A DNA stretch of 64,000 bases from Corythucha ciliata (GCA_038030265.1 CM075940.1:7254001-7318000); one strand, 5' to 3'. Positions 1 through 12,596 are shown, counted from the first letter of the stretch. Notes: generated from the sequence alone by a model not told the origin. Numbers and translations are program-made.

Positions 1-589
1 CGCCACAGCGTCGTGAGGGTGATAGCTAAATGCCATGAATTAGGGACAACAGATGAGTGGAGAATCGTGCGACGACGACCAAGTTCTTTCGCCGCTTAGG
101 CACGGTTCCTGGAAAAACCTCAACGAACCACAACCACCCAAGATGGAGGTGTTCTACTGTCCCCATTTTTCTACCTTCAGAGCCGGGCTTCAAGTGCGTT
201 TTTGGCTGATGGCCGACAGCGTTCCGTCGTTGACTATTGTCGGAGGGGCTCATGAACCCGCTCGGATTCAAGCACACTGAACGGTAAATGTGGTGGTGGT
301 GGGTAGAATTACATAGTGAATGTTCTCGCCTTTGTCTCCTAGTATCGGGTAGCACCCACTGATCCGCGGGCACTTTTAGGGCAAAATTTATCGTCTTGGA
401 CCAACAATCGCTGTGTTGCCACATGAAGGTGACCGGATGAAGGAAGATCCGGCAAACTGTCCATTACGCGGATATTCAGCCAGGGATTGATTGATATTAA
501 CCTCCGAATTATATTATTTCTTTTACGGTTTTTCATTCATCAAGCTTTTGGCGCTCTCGCGGCTGGATCACAGTGGCTGTGGTCAATAA

Positions 590-1345
590 AGACCACCGCC
601 CCGAAACTTGCAATTTCGCCGAAGTTAAGACCCGAAACATGCATTTTACGGGAATTAAGACAGCTGATTCACTGCAAAAATTGAGAGAAATAGTTGCAAA
701 GTTATATCATTCTGAGCTGAATTCCGCGAAATTGGAAGTTTCGGGGGTGTTTTAATATCCGTGAAATGCTTGTTTCTGCTCTATAATATCGGCCACGGAA
801 ATTCCATTTTTCTGTGCATTCGAGAGGCTCCGGGCGCTGTTGGGGCCGTTCTTCGTCCTGGCTTCCGATCGCCATAACAAAAGATCCCATAACCTGCAAT
901 TTTGTTTGAATTAAGGCTCTGAACTTGCAATTTCGCTGAACAGGCCAGGAAACTTGTAATTATTTGTTCAATTTACAACCCCAACTTGCAAACTCTCAAA
1001 TATTCATCTCTGCTATTACTCGCGCTATTCTGGTGGAGCTCAGGGTCCGCGCCTGCTCAAAATACGGAAGGGGGGGGGACATGAAACTTGTAATTTTGAT
1101 TAAAAGTACCTGATACTTGCAATTTCGTGAAAATTGAGTCAGGAAACTTCTTTCGGAGGTATTTGCCTCTAAAATGTTGAGGCTTATTTGGGCGTTGTCA
1201 TGGCCGCGGCTTGCCCGGGTCAATGAGGACATTGATCAATGATCACTTGCCCAAAAAACTTGCAATTTCGCGAAATTAAAGAGCATAAACAAGCATTTCG
1301 CAGATATTTATAGGCCCGCGAAACTTCCTATTTAGCTCAGAATGA
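590..1345 (+). repeat. R2 degenerate array
   Basis: Repeats of GAAACTTGCAATTTCGC followed by a variable GAAATTAAGACCC-like part, about 30 bp per unit. Longer blocks recur inside it: a segment ending in CAGGGTCCGCGCCTGCTC near 1040 has a counterpart near 57555. The array passes directly into an R1 array. Confidence 0.7.
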
Positions 1346-1369
1346 TATAACTTTGCGACCATTTCTCTC

Positions 1370-1865
1370 AATTTTAACTGTGAATCAGCGTTTTTTTCAA
1401 TCTTACAGTCTAATGAGTGATTTTTGTAATATTGAACCTCAAATCGGTGATTTTGTCACTTTTATACCTTGAATTTTTGTCTACGAATTTTTGCTTAAGT
1501 TTTAGCCGCGGACTTGTGGTCCGCAAGCACTTCTTGTCGATTTCAGCAATGAATTCCCCTAAACACAATGTTGCTTCTATGAGCCTTGAATTTATCGTTT
1601 TCACAATATTAATCGTGAATTGACGTTTTATCGACTTCACTTACATGAGCTCTTTTTCTCAATTTTAGCAGTCAATTATAGCGCTTTATCATAATTTTAG
1701 CCACAATAAATTAGCACTTTTTCTCAATTTTAGCTGTGAATAATGAGCTATGTCTCTTAATTTCAGCTGCGAATGAGTGTTTTTTCTCAGTTTTAGATGT
1801 GCATTATAGCTGTTTTTCTCAATTTTAGCCACGAATTAGCGATTTTCTCAATATTAGGTATAGGT
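1370..1865 (-). repeat. R1 degenerate array, minus orientation
   Basis: Units of TTTTTCTCAATTTTAGC plus a short GTGAATTAGCG-like part, about 30 bp apart. The following 1866-2010 matches 43160-43320 in its general course (GTTCAGTTTT, then ATCAGCCAG, then CGAGTGT), so both are pieces of one repeat family. A poly-T run at 2034-2052 follows. Confidence 0.75.
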
Positions 1866-2052
1866 GTTTGCGGGCGAAATGTTCAGTTTTGATGATAATC
1901 AGCCAGTTTGACGGGCGTATTGACGGTTTACGAGTGTTGGTGGTTTGGAACAAAGAAGGAGCTAGGGAGTAGCAGCTGCCCATATGCCCCGTCCTGGCTA
2001 CGCCTTTATTGGGTCATGAATGTTGTATAGGTGTTTTTTTTTTTTTTTTTTT

Positions 2053-3034
2053 GCTTTTTTAGAGTGCAATAGGTACTGAGAAATGAACTCCAGCTCCCAA
2101 CACAAGGTTTCTTAATAGGAGCTGGCAGAACAATATTATTTTAGTGTTGTTGTTCTTGGAAAGACAAATGGGTTTGCGAAGAAATACAAATAAATAAATG
2201 ATTCATGAATGATGGAAAACCGCGTTTTAAGGAAGAGAGAGAGTCAATTAACAGTCAAAATGGAACCGGTAGTTGCTTAAAGAAAATATCCTCTCTTTGT
2301 CGGCACTTCTAACGGTACCAAAATGGAAAATTCAGTGGAAACATTCGGTGAAAAAATGCACTTTGTCTTGATAAACTTTTAATAGTCTTCCTCGCCCTCC
2401 CCGTCCTCCCGCATTAACTTACCTGGATGATTGCGTCAATCGCCTCAGAGCCACAAAAGTCATTAAAACAGCATTAAACCTAATAATTACGACAAAACGC
2501 CTTAAAACGACCGCTTTTGAGTTTTTGAATTTCTTCCCTTGAAAAGTTCGCCGAACGGCCACCGTCATAGCAGCACCTCCCAAGGGTCAAGGCAAGCTCC
2601 CATCGTTGACTCACTAGAGCGCAGCACATCCTCGTCTACAACCGGAGGAATTGGAAAGGCGTTGAAAAGGAGCACTACATTCCCACTCGAGTCGATTCCC
2701 CTCCGCACATAGGTGGGAGGGGGCGTTGCATTATCGGCTCGAACTTCCTGCTGCGAGGGTAAATTGCCTATTCGCTAACTTGTCAGGGGCACTTTTTCCA
2801 ACTTGTTTGTCTCCCATGATGGCAATCATTTTCCAGTTATTCCCGCCGGGTCGTTTTTTCTCGACTTCAGTCACGACTTTTTTCTCTTTTTTTCCACATT
2901 TCGAGGCTTCAAATGAAATGCTCCACGAGTGAATTTTCGGGAATTTCGAGAGAATTAATTAAATACAAGGCGAAAAAGACGCTCCTCGCTCTTTGTTATG
3001 TACGACAAAAATGTGAACTGTTTTATTGAATTTT
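2053..3034. other. Spacer, nothing recognised
   Basis: AT-rich sequence with short open frames only. I see no splice-supported exon, repeat family or RNA gene here. Confidence 0.5.
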
Positions 3035-3039
3035 TATAT

Positions 3040-3457
3040 AGGGTGTTTCGCAACCAGTCGTGAATACTGAAAGAGGTGATGCAACAGGGGATTTAGAGTC
3101 GATATTGTTCTTTTCGACTTTTTCGAAAACCCATTCGTTCCCGAGATATCGATTAAAATCGATATTTTTGGACATTCGTTACTTTTCCTCATTTAAGAGG
3201 GCCGATACAAAAGCAAAAAAACAAAAACTAATCAGCTCGTTGGAAAGAGCGCAAAATTTCCTTCAAATTTGTGTGCTCCAACGATAATAAAATTAGCCCA
3301 GAACTTAACGAAAATCCTTTTCTATTTTTTCCCGTTACTATTCAAAGCGTGTTAACTTTCGAATGGGTTTTCGAAAAAGTCGAAAAGAACAATATCGACT
3401 CTAAATCACCTGTTGTATCACCTCTTTCAGTATTCACGACTGGTTGCGAAACACCCT
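3040..3457. mobile_element. MITE with 98-bp inverted arms
   Basis: Arms 3040-3137 and 3360-3457 are almost perfectly complementary (AGGGTGTTTCGCAACC at the outer ends), around a 222-bp loop. The TATA on both flanks may be the target duplication, as expected for Tc1/mariner-type MITEs. There is no coding capacity. Confidence 0.85.
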
Positions 3458-3916
3458 GTATATGACTAAAAACCGAATAATAATTGTTTTAAAGAAACAT
3501 ATGATTTTCTTGAAGATGCAACATTCTCCTCCACTTGAATTGGAAGTCGGCATCGGGTAGGATTGCCAGATAGCCAAAGCTCTTCGCCCGGTGATCTACA
3601 TATGCGGTTGGGGAGCGGGCGTTACATATGTACATTTCGACACCAGTGCGCTCAAAGGGCCAATCTGCACTATTTGAACTCAAGGGCCAACCTGTATTAA
3701 TTGGACCAAAGAGCGGTTAGAGGTCCTAAATCGGTGGGGCCAATCTGAAATTTCTCCAGCAAGATTTTAAGGCCAATTCGCATGTGTAATCTTCACCCTT
3801 ATCACACATGTTTTGGCAATCCAATACTTCGCTCATTCATTTTATATTCATCTGTAGCGGCCACACATTTTGGGGAGTGATGAGTCTTTTTGGTTAGTGC
3901 GTGTAGTGGTTAGAGT

Positions 3917-4190
3917 TAGGGCCGGATCTAGCGGGGGGCTAGTGGGTGCATTTGCCCCTCCCCTCGCCGATTCAATGGGGCGCCAAAATTCAGGGGGTGC
4001 CAAAAAAGGCGAATAAACAAATTTTGTACCGAAGTTTTGAACAAAAAAATATTTACCGGATTGTTCGAACTAAACTAAATAACAAAAAATAATAAGTTCC
4101 TTGCACTCGCCCCAAACATAATTTTACCGTTGCTTAGGTGCGCCCCACGCAGGGTTGGATCCAGGTCTGAATCCTGGGGGGGGGGGGGGT
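3917..4190. mobile_element. Possible truncated hAT termini
   Basis: TAGGGCCGGATCTAGCGGGG at 3917 and CAGGGTTGGATCCAGG at 4150 both resemble left ends of hAT elements seen elsewhere in the window. No matching right ends or 8-bp duplications were found, so these may be broken copies. A run of 14 G follows the second. Confidence 0.35.
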
Positions 4191-4650
4191 AATGCCGATG
4201 ACCCCCCTCCCTTTACACCAACACCCTCATGATACATCATTCTATCGATTCCAAAATTCATAAAATTTTGGGGTGATGTTTCTAAGCAAATAAGGGTATA
4301 TAACACCTATGCCGAATTAATCCTGCCAAATTATTCTTTTACCCTACATTACCGGTTAGCGACGCTGTAGGGAGTACCATGACACCAAAAAGTTAAGTTT
4401 AAAGCATAAATTATGGTTTTCTGGAGGCAAAATGGTCAGTTTTTTGCTATAAAATCTAGAGTAGAAGGCTTCAAAATTTTCGACCGTGGCGAAGGGGCTT
4501 GAAAAAGTTGGGTAAGCTAATGGAATGAAGGTTGATGACCAGAAATCAAGCTCACGGAAAAGTTGTGCTTGGCGTTTCAGAGTTTTCATTTTTTCGGTCG
4601 AAAACTTTCAACTTATACATACAGGTTGGATGCGAACAAGTCATTCACTT

Positions 4651-4785
4651 CACTTGGAAGAATACTGATACAACTCAAAAAAGTTTTTCTGACCTTTCCA
4701 GTTTGGATTAATTTTATTTTTTATTTAATCCCGACTGTTTAGGTCAGAAAAACGTTTTTGAGTTGTACCAGTATTCTTCCGAGTG
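4651..4785. repeat. Hairpin MITE
   Basis: 45-bp arms (4651-4695 and 4741-4785), each containing AGAATACTG and AACTCAAAAA or their complements, with about three mismatches and a 45-bp AT-rich loop. Confidence 0.8.
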
Positions 4786-4799
4786 AGCGAAGTTTAGAA

Positions 4800-5330
4800 G
4801 AAAAAAAAATGGATGAAATTAGACCTCATTTGCAATCGAAAACGCTAAATACACCATGGTACGAAAATCAAAATCCATCGAGACATGATTTTTCCAACAT
4901 CTTTTTCCCTAACTAAATGCGAGTAACTCGCTTTGTAGCAGACTTTCTGTAAATTTTTGGCGATGGATTCGGGAAAAACACACTCTGCCACCTTGACAGA
5001 CCCTGTCAGCACTCTGACAGAAAGTCAGGACTAGCAATTTTCGTCATAAAATAACTATTTTCTGTCTCTTCGGCAGCTCCTTAAGATTGTACGATATGGG
5101 GATTTTTAATTTTCCATAAAAGTCAACCCCCACTTGATCATACTAAATCTGCGCCTATCAACTTTCCATGGATCAGAGAAACGTCTTCAACGTGTGCAAT
5201 TCAAAATTATTCGTGAGAGTTAGTTTAATTAATTGGTAATTTTCCAGCAAAAATGACAATTTTTTAAAGAAGAAAAGAGCTATTTTTCTCTTCAAATTCG
5301 CTTGTTTTGACCTGCAAAATTCAAATAATC
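4800..5330. repeat. Dispersed repeat related to 11970-12260
   Basis: 4811-4910 matches 12000-12090 (TAGACCTCAT, TACACCATGGT, ATGATTTTTC in the same order). The part near 5275-5330 matches the complement of 12160-12225 and, in inverse orientation, 5770-5815. This suggests a palindromic element that has been rearranged. Confidence 0.6.
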
Positions 5331-5580
5331 CTTGCGAATTTCAACGTGCTGAACGTAATGAAAACCTCACCGGCAGAGGGCCTTTGAATGGAACTGACTG
5401 TGAACGCCCCAGCTGCTGGCTGTCAAATAGAGTGCATTTACTACAACAAATTTCGACGTTATAAGTTATAAGTCATATTCGACAAAAATTACCACTCAGT
5501 GTTACTCTCTACTTTTATTTAGCCACTTCCGCACATAATATGCCTAATTTACTAATTACACCGAAATTCGTGAGGCTTTA

Positions 5581-5727
5581 AGCCCCGTTCACAAGCTCTA
5601 TGTTTTCGTTGTGTGGTGTCTATGCAACCTATCAAAATGCTTCATTTTTCGAGGGAATACATTTGTTTGGTTGCTTAGACTCCTCACAACAGTCACAACT
5701 CAAATATAGAGCTTATGAACGGGCTTT
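5581..5727. repeat. MITE with AGCCCCGTTCACAAG-like ends
   Basis: The ends AGCCCCGTTCACAAGCTCTAT and its imperfect complement near 5706-5727 form the arms. The interior matches 49331-49450 in reverse. Similar AAGCCCC termini also begin near 10368 and 49466. Confidence 0.7.
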
Positions 5728-6010
5728 TAATGATTTTTAGCTTGTTGAAAATCGCAAGAATCGTTTGAATTTTGCTGGTTAAACCGCTGATTTTGAAGAG
5801 CACTCTTTTTCCCCAAAAATGGTCATTTCTGCCAAAAAAAAAAAATCGCTACCTAATTATTTTTTTCTAAACGCTAAAAGAAAATGAGTAATTTGTATGA
5901 GTTTTCTACCAAAATTTCCCCATCAGAAGGGCCCCATTTCAGAAGGGCCGGAAACCCGATTTTTTTTGGCTGTAACTCGAAAAGTAGGCGTTCTAAGGAA
6001 ATTTCCCGTA

Positions 6011-6160
6011 AAGCTGGGTTTTCCTATTGCGGCGTAAAACGCTTAGCAAGCGCAGCGTATTTTACATTTATTCCTAGTTACTACATGTTCACTTTTCGAC
6101 TGGGAAACAATTTAAATGATGCTACGCTGAGCGTTTTGCGCTGCTAGGAAAATCCGGCTT
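6011..6160. repeat. Hairpin MITE
   Basis: Arms 6011-6058 and 6117-6160 pair with several mismatches (AAGCTGGGTTTTCCTA against TAGGAAAATCCGGCTT, with AAAACGCT inside both). The loop is about 58 bp. Confidence 0.7.
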
Positions 6161-6689
6161 AAGATGTTGTAGAGCGCTGAATTTCCTTTAGAATTCGAAC
6201 AACCCTCTACATTTATAGACCAGCAGCCAGGTAACTTGTCTTCAAAACAGAATTATGTCCCCAAAGTTTGATTTACTAGCGCAAAGAAACGAAATTTCAC
6301 GGCAAATAAAGTTTACAGCGTGCTGTCAAGCTCTGAAATTTAACACTCTGGCCCAAAAAAACATTGTGACCCAAGAAATGGCTAATATAATATGCGGCTT
6401 CACCCCATTGAGCTCGAATTTCCCGGATTTCCAACATTTATCTCAAGAATTCAACAATAATCTCAATGAATTTCGCTGCACTCACGCAACCAAATTTATC
6501 GGGTTTTGCTCACTCAAAAAGCCGAGCTCGCGGATCGACACGTAAGAAACCGTAAGCTTTCTGTGGTTTGAGTATTTTGTGGTTAGAGCGTTTCTCGATT
6601 ACAGTTTTTTGTGGTGAGTGCATTTTGAGGGGACGTCTTGTGGTCTGAGCGTTTCTGAGATTTGAGCAGTTCGCTAATTTCGTGGATAA

Positions 6690-8050
6690 TTGTTGAAAAA
6701 AGCGACGATTCGGGCTGAAATTGAGAAAAAACGCCGATTCGCTGCTGAAAATGGGGAAAAGCGCTCATTCAAAGCTAAAGTTGAGAAATCGCCAATTCGC
6801 GATTTCTGCATGGAGGCAATTTCATGCCTGAAATTGAGGAAAAGTGCTATTGCGCGCTAAAATTCAGAAAAAGCGTAAATTCGCTGCTATAAAATTCAGA
6901 AAAGCGTAAAGAAACGTAAAGACATCGCTCATATACTGTTGAAGTTGAAGGAAAGCGCTAATTCACGACTAAATGTGCGAGTTGCTAATAACTCACTGCT
7001 CAAATTGAGAAACAGCGCTAAGCTGCTCAAATAAAAACAAACGCTGATTCAGTTTAAAAATTGAAAAAAGCGCTAATTTGCCGTTAAATTTGAAAAAGAG
7101 CGCTCATTTAAAGCTAAAATTGAGAAAACACCAAACCGCGATTTATGGAGTCATGAGACAAAGCGTTAATCGCGGCTAAAATTGAGATAACGCACTAATT
7201 CGTGCTATTTGTGATTATGTATACATCAGACATCACCAATTCGCTGCTAATATATGGAGACAGAGCGATATAAATATAATTCACAGCTAAAATTGAGGAA
7301 ATATGCACTAATTCGAGGCTAAATCTGACTACACATCGCTAATAATTCACTACTCAAATTAAGGAACAGTGCTAGTTCGCTTTTAAAATTGAAAAAAAGC
7401 GCTAATTCTCCGCTAAAATGGAAAAAAAGATCTAAAGCATCGTTAAACGTGAAGAAGTCGCTAATACTCAGCTGATGAGCTTGATAGCAAACGCAAATTC
7501 GTAGCTATAAATGGAAGGCATCGCCGATTCACTGCTGAAATTGAGGAAAGTGCATATTCGATGCTGAAACTGAGATAAAGCGCCGATTCGTAGCTAAATC
7601 GTAACAAAGGGCGAATTCGTAGCAGAAATTGAGAAAAATCGCGTATTCACTGTTAAAATTGAAAAAATCTAAATTCGCAATGTCTGCAGGGAACTTGAAA
7701 ATTGAGAAAAAGCGCTAATTCATGGCGAAATGTGAAAAAATCGCTAATTCACTGCTGAAATTGAGAAAAAGCAATATCGTGCCTAAAAAACATCGATAAT
7801 TCGCTACTAAAATTGAGGAAAAGCGCTGAATCTCTGCTAACATGGATAAAAAGCGCTAATCTTGGCTCAATTTAAAGCGCTTATTCATGACTAAAAGTTA
7901 AAACACTTGCTAATTTACTGCTTTCATTAAGAAATACTCCAATTTGCGGTTAAATTAAAGAGAAATCTCATTCGTAGATAAAATTGAGAGAACACCAATT
8001 CGAGATTTCCGGTGCCAACTTAATGGCTAAAATTGAGAAAAATCCATCAT
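6690..8050 (+). repeat. R1 degenerate array, plus orientation
   Basis: About forty diverged units of GCTAATTCGCGGCTAAAATTG plus AGAAAAAGC, roughly 30 bp each. A longer variant, CACCAATTCGCGATTTCTG followed by a GGCAACTTC-like segment, appears near 6790, 7130, 7680 and 8000, giving a weak higher-order period. A short GTGGTTTGAG-type (R4) stretch precedes it at 6545-6670. Confidence 0.8.
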
Positions 8051-9160
8051 TTTTACGCTACTCAAAAATGTTAATTCCTTCATTTTTTGGAGACTGAGAG
8101 TACACATTGAGCTCACCGTCCGAGGGCCTGATATGTGTAGTTTCACAAGTGATTACACTTGGATCAATCAATTGGGCGATTTCATGGCCAAATAAGCAAT
8201 TTAAGTGGATATTCAACAGTTTCCGTCCCGTTTCGTGGGTTATTGGGATGTTAAATTGGCAATTTTGTCGCCCAATACATCTTGTTCATTGGGGAAAGAA
8301 AAATATTTTTTTTTTATGCAAACATTCGGGCTAATATTCTGGTTAAAATTCAGAGTGTATAAATTTTCAGAGAGGGATTTGTCAACGTTTTCAATGGAAA
8401 ACTAGACCGTTTGGTTATATTTAAATTTTTATTTGTGGTCTCAACAGAGTCTGGGTGAAATTTTACATTTTATTTGCATGCGGAAGGGTCGTACTTGGTT
8501 AGAACTTTCTTGGGGTTGGAAGGTTTTTGTGGTCGGGGCTTTTTTGTAGTTTAAACCAGTCAAAATAAACATAACGCCCACGTAAAATAATTCTTGAATA
8601 TTTTTTAAAGGCATTTTTGTTACTTCCTGAACTGAAGCGAAATATTTTTTGGCTCGGAGATATTCTCGGCCCGGCCGGAGACTACCGGGCTCCAAGCCCG
8701 GAGACCCCGGGCGAAAACCGGAGATCTGGCGACCCTATAGCATCGGCACCCCTAGAAACAAATTCAATCAGTGGTCCGCCGCTCGTCTAACTAACATCTG
8801 GACTCTCATCTTTAATAACTGATTTATGTGTCTTGTAATTTGGCGACCCGAATCCAATTGTATTTGGTAGTGTAAATGACCGAGGCGTTTCACTATCGAT
8901 CCGATGTTCCACACGGTCGCTCCTGATTTCTGGATTGTGCGAGGTCTCCCGGAGCGTGATGCCTCACAAGTTGAAATTCACCTCGCCTTGATTGGCGAAG
9001 AAACTGTTGTGGTTTCATCGCTTGAAGTCTTGTTCGTAAGGGTCTATATTCATGAAAAGTTCTGCTGGGGGTTTTCCGTTAGCCAGAGGTGTGCTTCTAT
9101 GTTTAAAAAGAAATGCCTTTAATTTATGTTATTTCAAGCTACAGTTGTCATTCGCCATTG
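8051..9160. other. Spacer with R4-like fragments
   Basis: 8430-8560 has a few TTTTTGTGGTC-like units on the plus strand. The rest, including an open stretch near 8904-9120, shows no recognisable product. A 37-base poly-T run (9162-9198) follows. Confidence 0.4.
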
Positions 9161-9199
<39 letters not shown>

Positions 9200-9219
9200 G
9201 AATGGAACGTTCAGCGAGA

Positions 9220-9530
9220 CCGTTCGTTGCAGGATGGTTTGGAGCGCAGAACTTCTGCTCGATTCCATTTGAACTCTGCTCCTCTTTGGGGCTTCATTCT
9301 CGCATTTCCTGGCGAAGTCTTCGAATTTAATGGTTTCTGTCCCTTCTGAGCTATTAGCGCATTCACGTCGGCAGCGGTCGAGTACATGCTGTTTTGACTC
9401 TTAGCTGCTTCGATGGCCAGTGATATTTCAATCGCTTTATCGAACGTGAGATCATCTCCTTGTTGTAGTATATTTTCTCTCGAATTCGGAAATCACGGAG
9501 GACCCTAACGAATTGAGCTTGGAGGATGCT
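9220..9530 (-). pseudogene. Ty3/gypsy gag remnant
   Basis: Read on the minus strand, the segment gives a gypsy-type gag pattern: an FVRVLRDFRIRE stretch, then LQQGDDLTFDKAIEI and SLAIEAAKSQ. This matches the conserved RGLRD/LLQ/KAIEIA-E-A region of invertebrate gypsy gags. A two-base insertion between the first two blocks breaks the frame. Zinc knuckle, protease and pol are absent, and the fragment is bordered by a poly-T run on one side. A dead, short scrap. Confidence 0.6.
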
Positions 9531-10703
9531 TTCGAAGGTTTAGTATCAAAAAGACTTAACTACAAAATTGTCGTTTTTGGGTTAAGGTGCTTTTCTGTTA
9601 GCTTATATCGCGTTCAACGTGGTGCCAAAGGATTGTCTGTCCCTACAGTTTATTTACGGAGAAAAGTTATGAAACTACAAATGCCACTTGGGTTTTTTTT
9701 TTTTGTTTTTTTAATGCCAATAAACTTCAAGTTAGAAATCTCCAACGACCCGCATCGTAAACGTTATCAATTTTTGTTTTATAACGAAATTTTATGAACT
9801 TGAGGAGCATAGAAAAACTCATGAAAAAGGTCGATTGAAAGTATTGTTTATTTCACACTGAAAAATGGGAAATTTGTAGTTATGTCTCGTTAATTCTAAA
9901 CCCTCGAATTATGATAGGTTTATTACAGTTCGTATCGTGACATGTCCAGGTGCACGTAGCTCCTTTTTCTTTGAGGCTACTGATGTGATGTACTGGATTT
10001 AAAAATTTAAAAATCAGAACGATGTTTCCGTGATAGGAACTTATGACGTTCGGTATGGGGGTTCTTGAAGATGCAACACCCTTGTTATGACAGTAACTTT
10101 TGGACACCAAGTAAAGCTCAATTTGTCGTTATTTTCACACGTTTCTCCCGTCGTTCAAAACTTCGAATTTTTAGAATTCTAGCGTTAAAACAAGAAAAAT
10201 CAGATTCTCTGGTGTCTAATTGTGACTGGTTCGTTCAATTTCCCTGATGTTATTGTCCCTGCTATGGTATACATTCAAACCGTTTAGTGGGTCACCAGCG
10301 GATGGGGCATCACTATGATTGGGAGTAAGTGAGTATCAATCAGTAAATACTTCCAAGCATGCCACCGTCAAGCCCCGTTTACATTTATTTATTATTTTAT
10401 TTGTGAGCAGGGATGGTATCGACCCTATGAAAGGCAGCATGAGACCAGCTTCGAGTGTTTTTGTGCGCTGTTTAAGGATCGTTGTCGTGAGATGGATTCT
10501 TACGCGGGGAAAACTCGTCAAACAAGCCTCGCCGACCAGTCTCCTTGGATTTTCGGCTCGATCCAAGCCGTTCAACATTCTCGCGTTAAGTTTAAGTGTA
10601 CTATTACTACGGAAATTGACGTTTGTTACCCGTGTTTCAAACGTAAGCGACTCATGTTTCTACATCTTCATGTTCCAGATCCTCACGCTCTTCCGGACAC
10701 CTT
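9531..10703. other. Spacer, nothing firmly recognised
   Basis: An open frame of 130 codons exists at 10319-10711 on the plus strand and one of 80 codons opposite it. Neither resembles a known family to me. AAGCCCCGTTTACA near 10370 could be a MITE end. Confidence 0.35.
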
Positions 10704-10776
10704 CCATTTAACGGCAAAAACTCCTCTTTGGACGAGCTCCCAGCACATCATACTCTCCTGATACTAGAGAACCTTT
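10704..10776 (+). repeat. M1 dispersed repeat, copy a (partial)
   Basis: CATTTAACGGCAAAAACTCC to CTCTCCTGATA, matching 58152 onward. It is cut off at the hairpin element that starts at 10777. A further M1-like part (TTGATCATTTTTGGTCTCC) lies at 11440-11490, so the copy may have been split by later insertions. Confidence 0.65.
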
Positions 10777-11003
10777 AAAACACAGGTACTGCAACACGGA
10801 TTTCAGCGCCATATTTGGTCCCTCAGTCGTTAGGGTAAACACAATATCATGAATGAAAAAATAGTCATCGTAACAGCAAACAAACGCGAAACGCGGTCGA
10901 AATAAATAAAAAGATCCTACTTTTCAATGAGATCAGGTGATAGTTAAAATCATATGAGGGACCAAGTATGGCGCCGATTTGCGTGTTGCAGTACTCGTGT
11001 TTT
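10777..11003. repeat. MITE with ~49-bp inverted arms
   Basis: Arms 10777-10825 and 10955-11003 pair with few mismatches (GTACTGCAACACG at the outer part, TTGGTCCCTCA at the inner part). The loop is about 129 bp. It sits at the broken end of an M1 copy. Confidence 0.8.
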
Positions 11004-11070
11004 ATAGTGCCTTACTGATACATGAAAAATGAAAAAAGGCTGCAAATTTTATACAAGGGTGTATTATTCA

Positions 11071-11335
11071 TGTATGTAGTCAGATCCGTCTTGAAATTAT
11101 TACATGAAAATCGACACCCCACCCCACACCCCTATGACCTCGAAACCTTTGAAAATTCTCATTTTGGAACCACTTTGGACCCATAAAAACCCAGGGAATT
11201 AGTTGATAAAACTGATCATTATGTTAGGACCAACTAGATCCCTAATGGAGTCTATGTACAAAAGAACGAGTTTTTTTTAGCAATCCTAAGGCAAGATATG
11301 GCCCAGACGGCGGATGGACATTCCAGAAATCGGAT
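11071..11335 (+). repeat. Dispersed repeat D, copy 1
   Basis: About 265 bp matching 43556-43811 in the same orientation, with many shared blocks (ACATGAAAATCGACACCCCA, GATATGGCCCAGACGGCGGA). By eye about four in five positions agree. No ends or coding are recognised. Confidence 0.8.
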
Positions 11336-11600
11336 CTAGACATGTTAAAACGTACACAGTTTGAGGGTCGGTTGTAACAATTTTCTCCTGACCGAAAACA
11401 TAAAATGTATTATTCAGAATGAGTAATTAACCAAGAGGGGGAAAATCGCCGTTTTTGATCATTTTTGGTCTCCAATGATTAGGAGACCAAGTCTAATCAA
11501 AAGAGTAAAGGCTAGGGTAAAACACCACAGTGGGGAAAATTCTGGGCACACCTGGAACCGTCTCGGTCACTGGCCTTTGAGTGCTTTTTGACCTTTGACC

Positions 11601-12596
11601 CAGGGGCGGATCCAGGGGGGGCATGGGGGATATACCCCCCCCCCCCCGAAATCCCAGTTTTTACAATTTATCTAGATTTCAGAACCTGCTTCTACGTCGC
11701 AAAGCATCGGGGTTTTGGTACCAAGCAATGTGGCAAAATCGTCGGACGAAAACATTAGTCATTGTAAAAAGGCTTGCCCACACAATATGATGTGTTCATG
11801 GTAGACAAATATCTTCCAATTAACTTCCGGCACTGCCTAGATACCGACCTACTAAACGCATTATAAAGCGGTCCATACACTTATAATAAATATTGCGCAA
11901 CATAGGGGTTGTACCTTGTACAATAAAATTGAACGAGTATGGATAGCATTGATGGGTAGCACAATATACAGGGTGGAAGGGGATAAGAGTGCCAAAAAAA
12001 ATGGGTGAAAATAGACCTCATGTGCGACCGAAATCGCCCTATACACCATGGTCCGGAAATCAAAACCCTTGGAGATATGATTTTTCTAACGATTTTGAAG
12101 GCTTTTCATTTCTTTGAGTAGTGTGCGTGAGGTTTTAGTGCTTTTTATCACGTTAAAATCACAAAACTTGTTCAAATTTTTCAGGTCAAAACAAGCGATT
12201 TTGAAGAGAAAATCATTAATTTTTCTATGAAATCGTCATTTCTGACGAAAAATCACCAAACAACTAAGAAACCCCCATGACTATCTGACACATTGAAATG
12301 TTTGTCTGAATCACACGTTGTCCGTATACTCAGATTTAGTGTGGGCAAACAGGGACTTAATTTGGCAAATGTTGCCAAATATTTGACAGTGCGTTTCAAT
12401 TTCCAGTTGTTCGGTTTCTATGCAATGCTAAAAATTAATTAATATTATAAGATATTTGTCCAATACTACTACTACTACTAATACTACCTCTACTAACTAC
12501 TATGTACTACTAAATACTATTCCTGTTCGTTTTTTTACTATTACTAAATTTCTATTTGAGATCCCCCCCTGAAATGTTTTCCTGGATCCGCCACTG
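11601..12596. mobile_element. Non-autonomous hAT element
   Basis: 996 bp. Terminal repeats CAGGGGCGGATCCAGG and the complement of CAGTGGCGGATCCAGG differ at one of 16 positions. The 8-bp target duplication CTTTGACC is at 11593-11600 and 12597-12604. It contains a C-run near the left end, a segment (about 11970-12260) shared with 4800-5330, and a TAC-rich microsatellite near the right end. No transposase is recognised. Confidence 0.93.
12464..12514. repeat. Imperfect TAC microsatellite
   Basis: TACTACTACTACTAATACTACC and similar triplets. It lies inside the hAT at 11601-12596. Confidence 0.75.
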
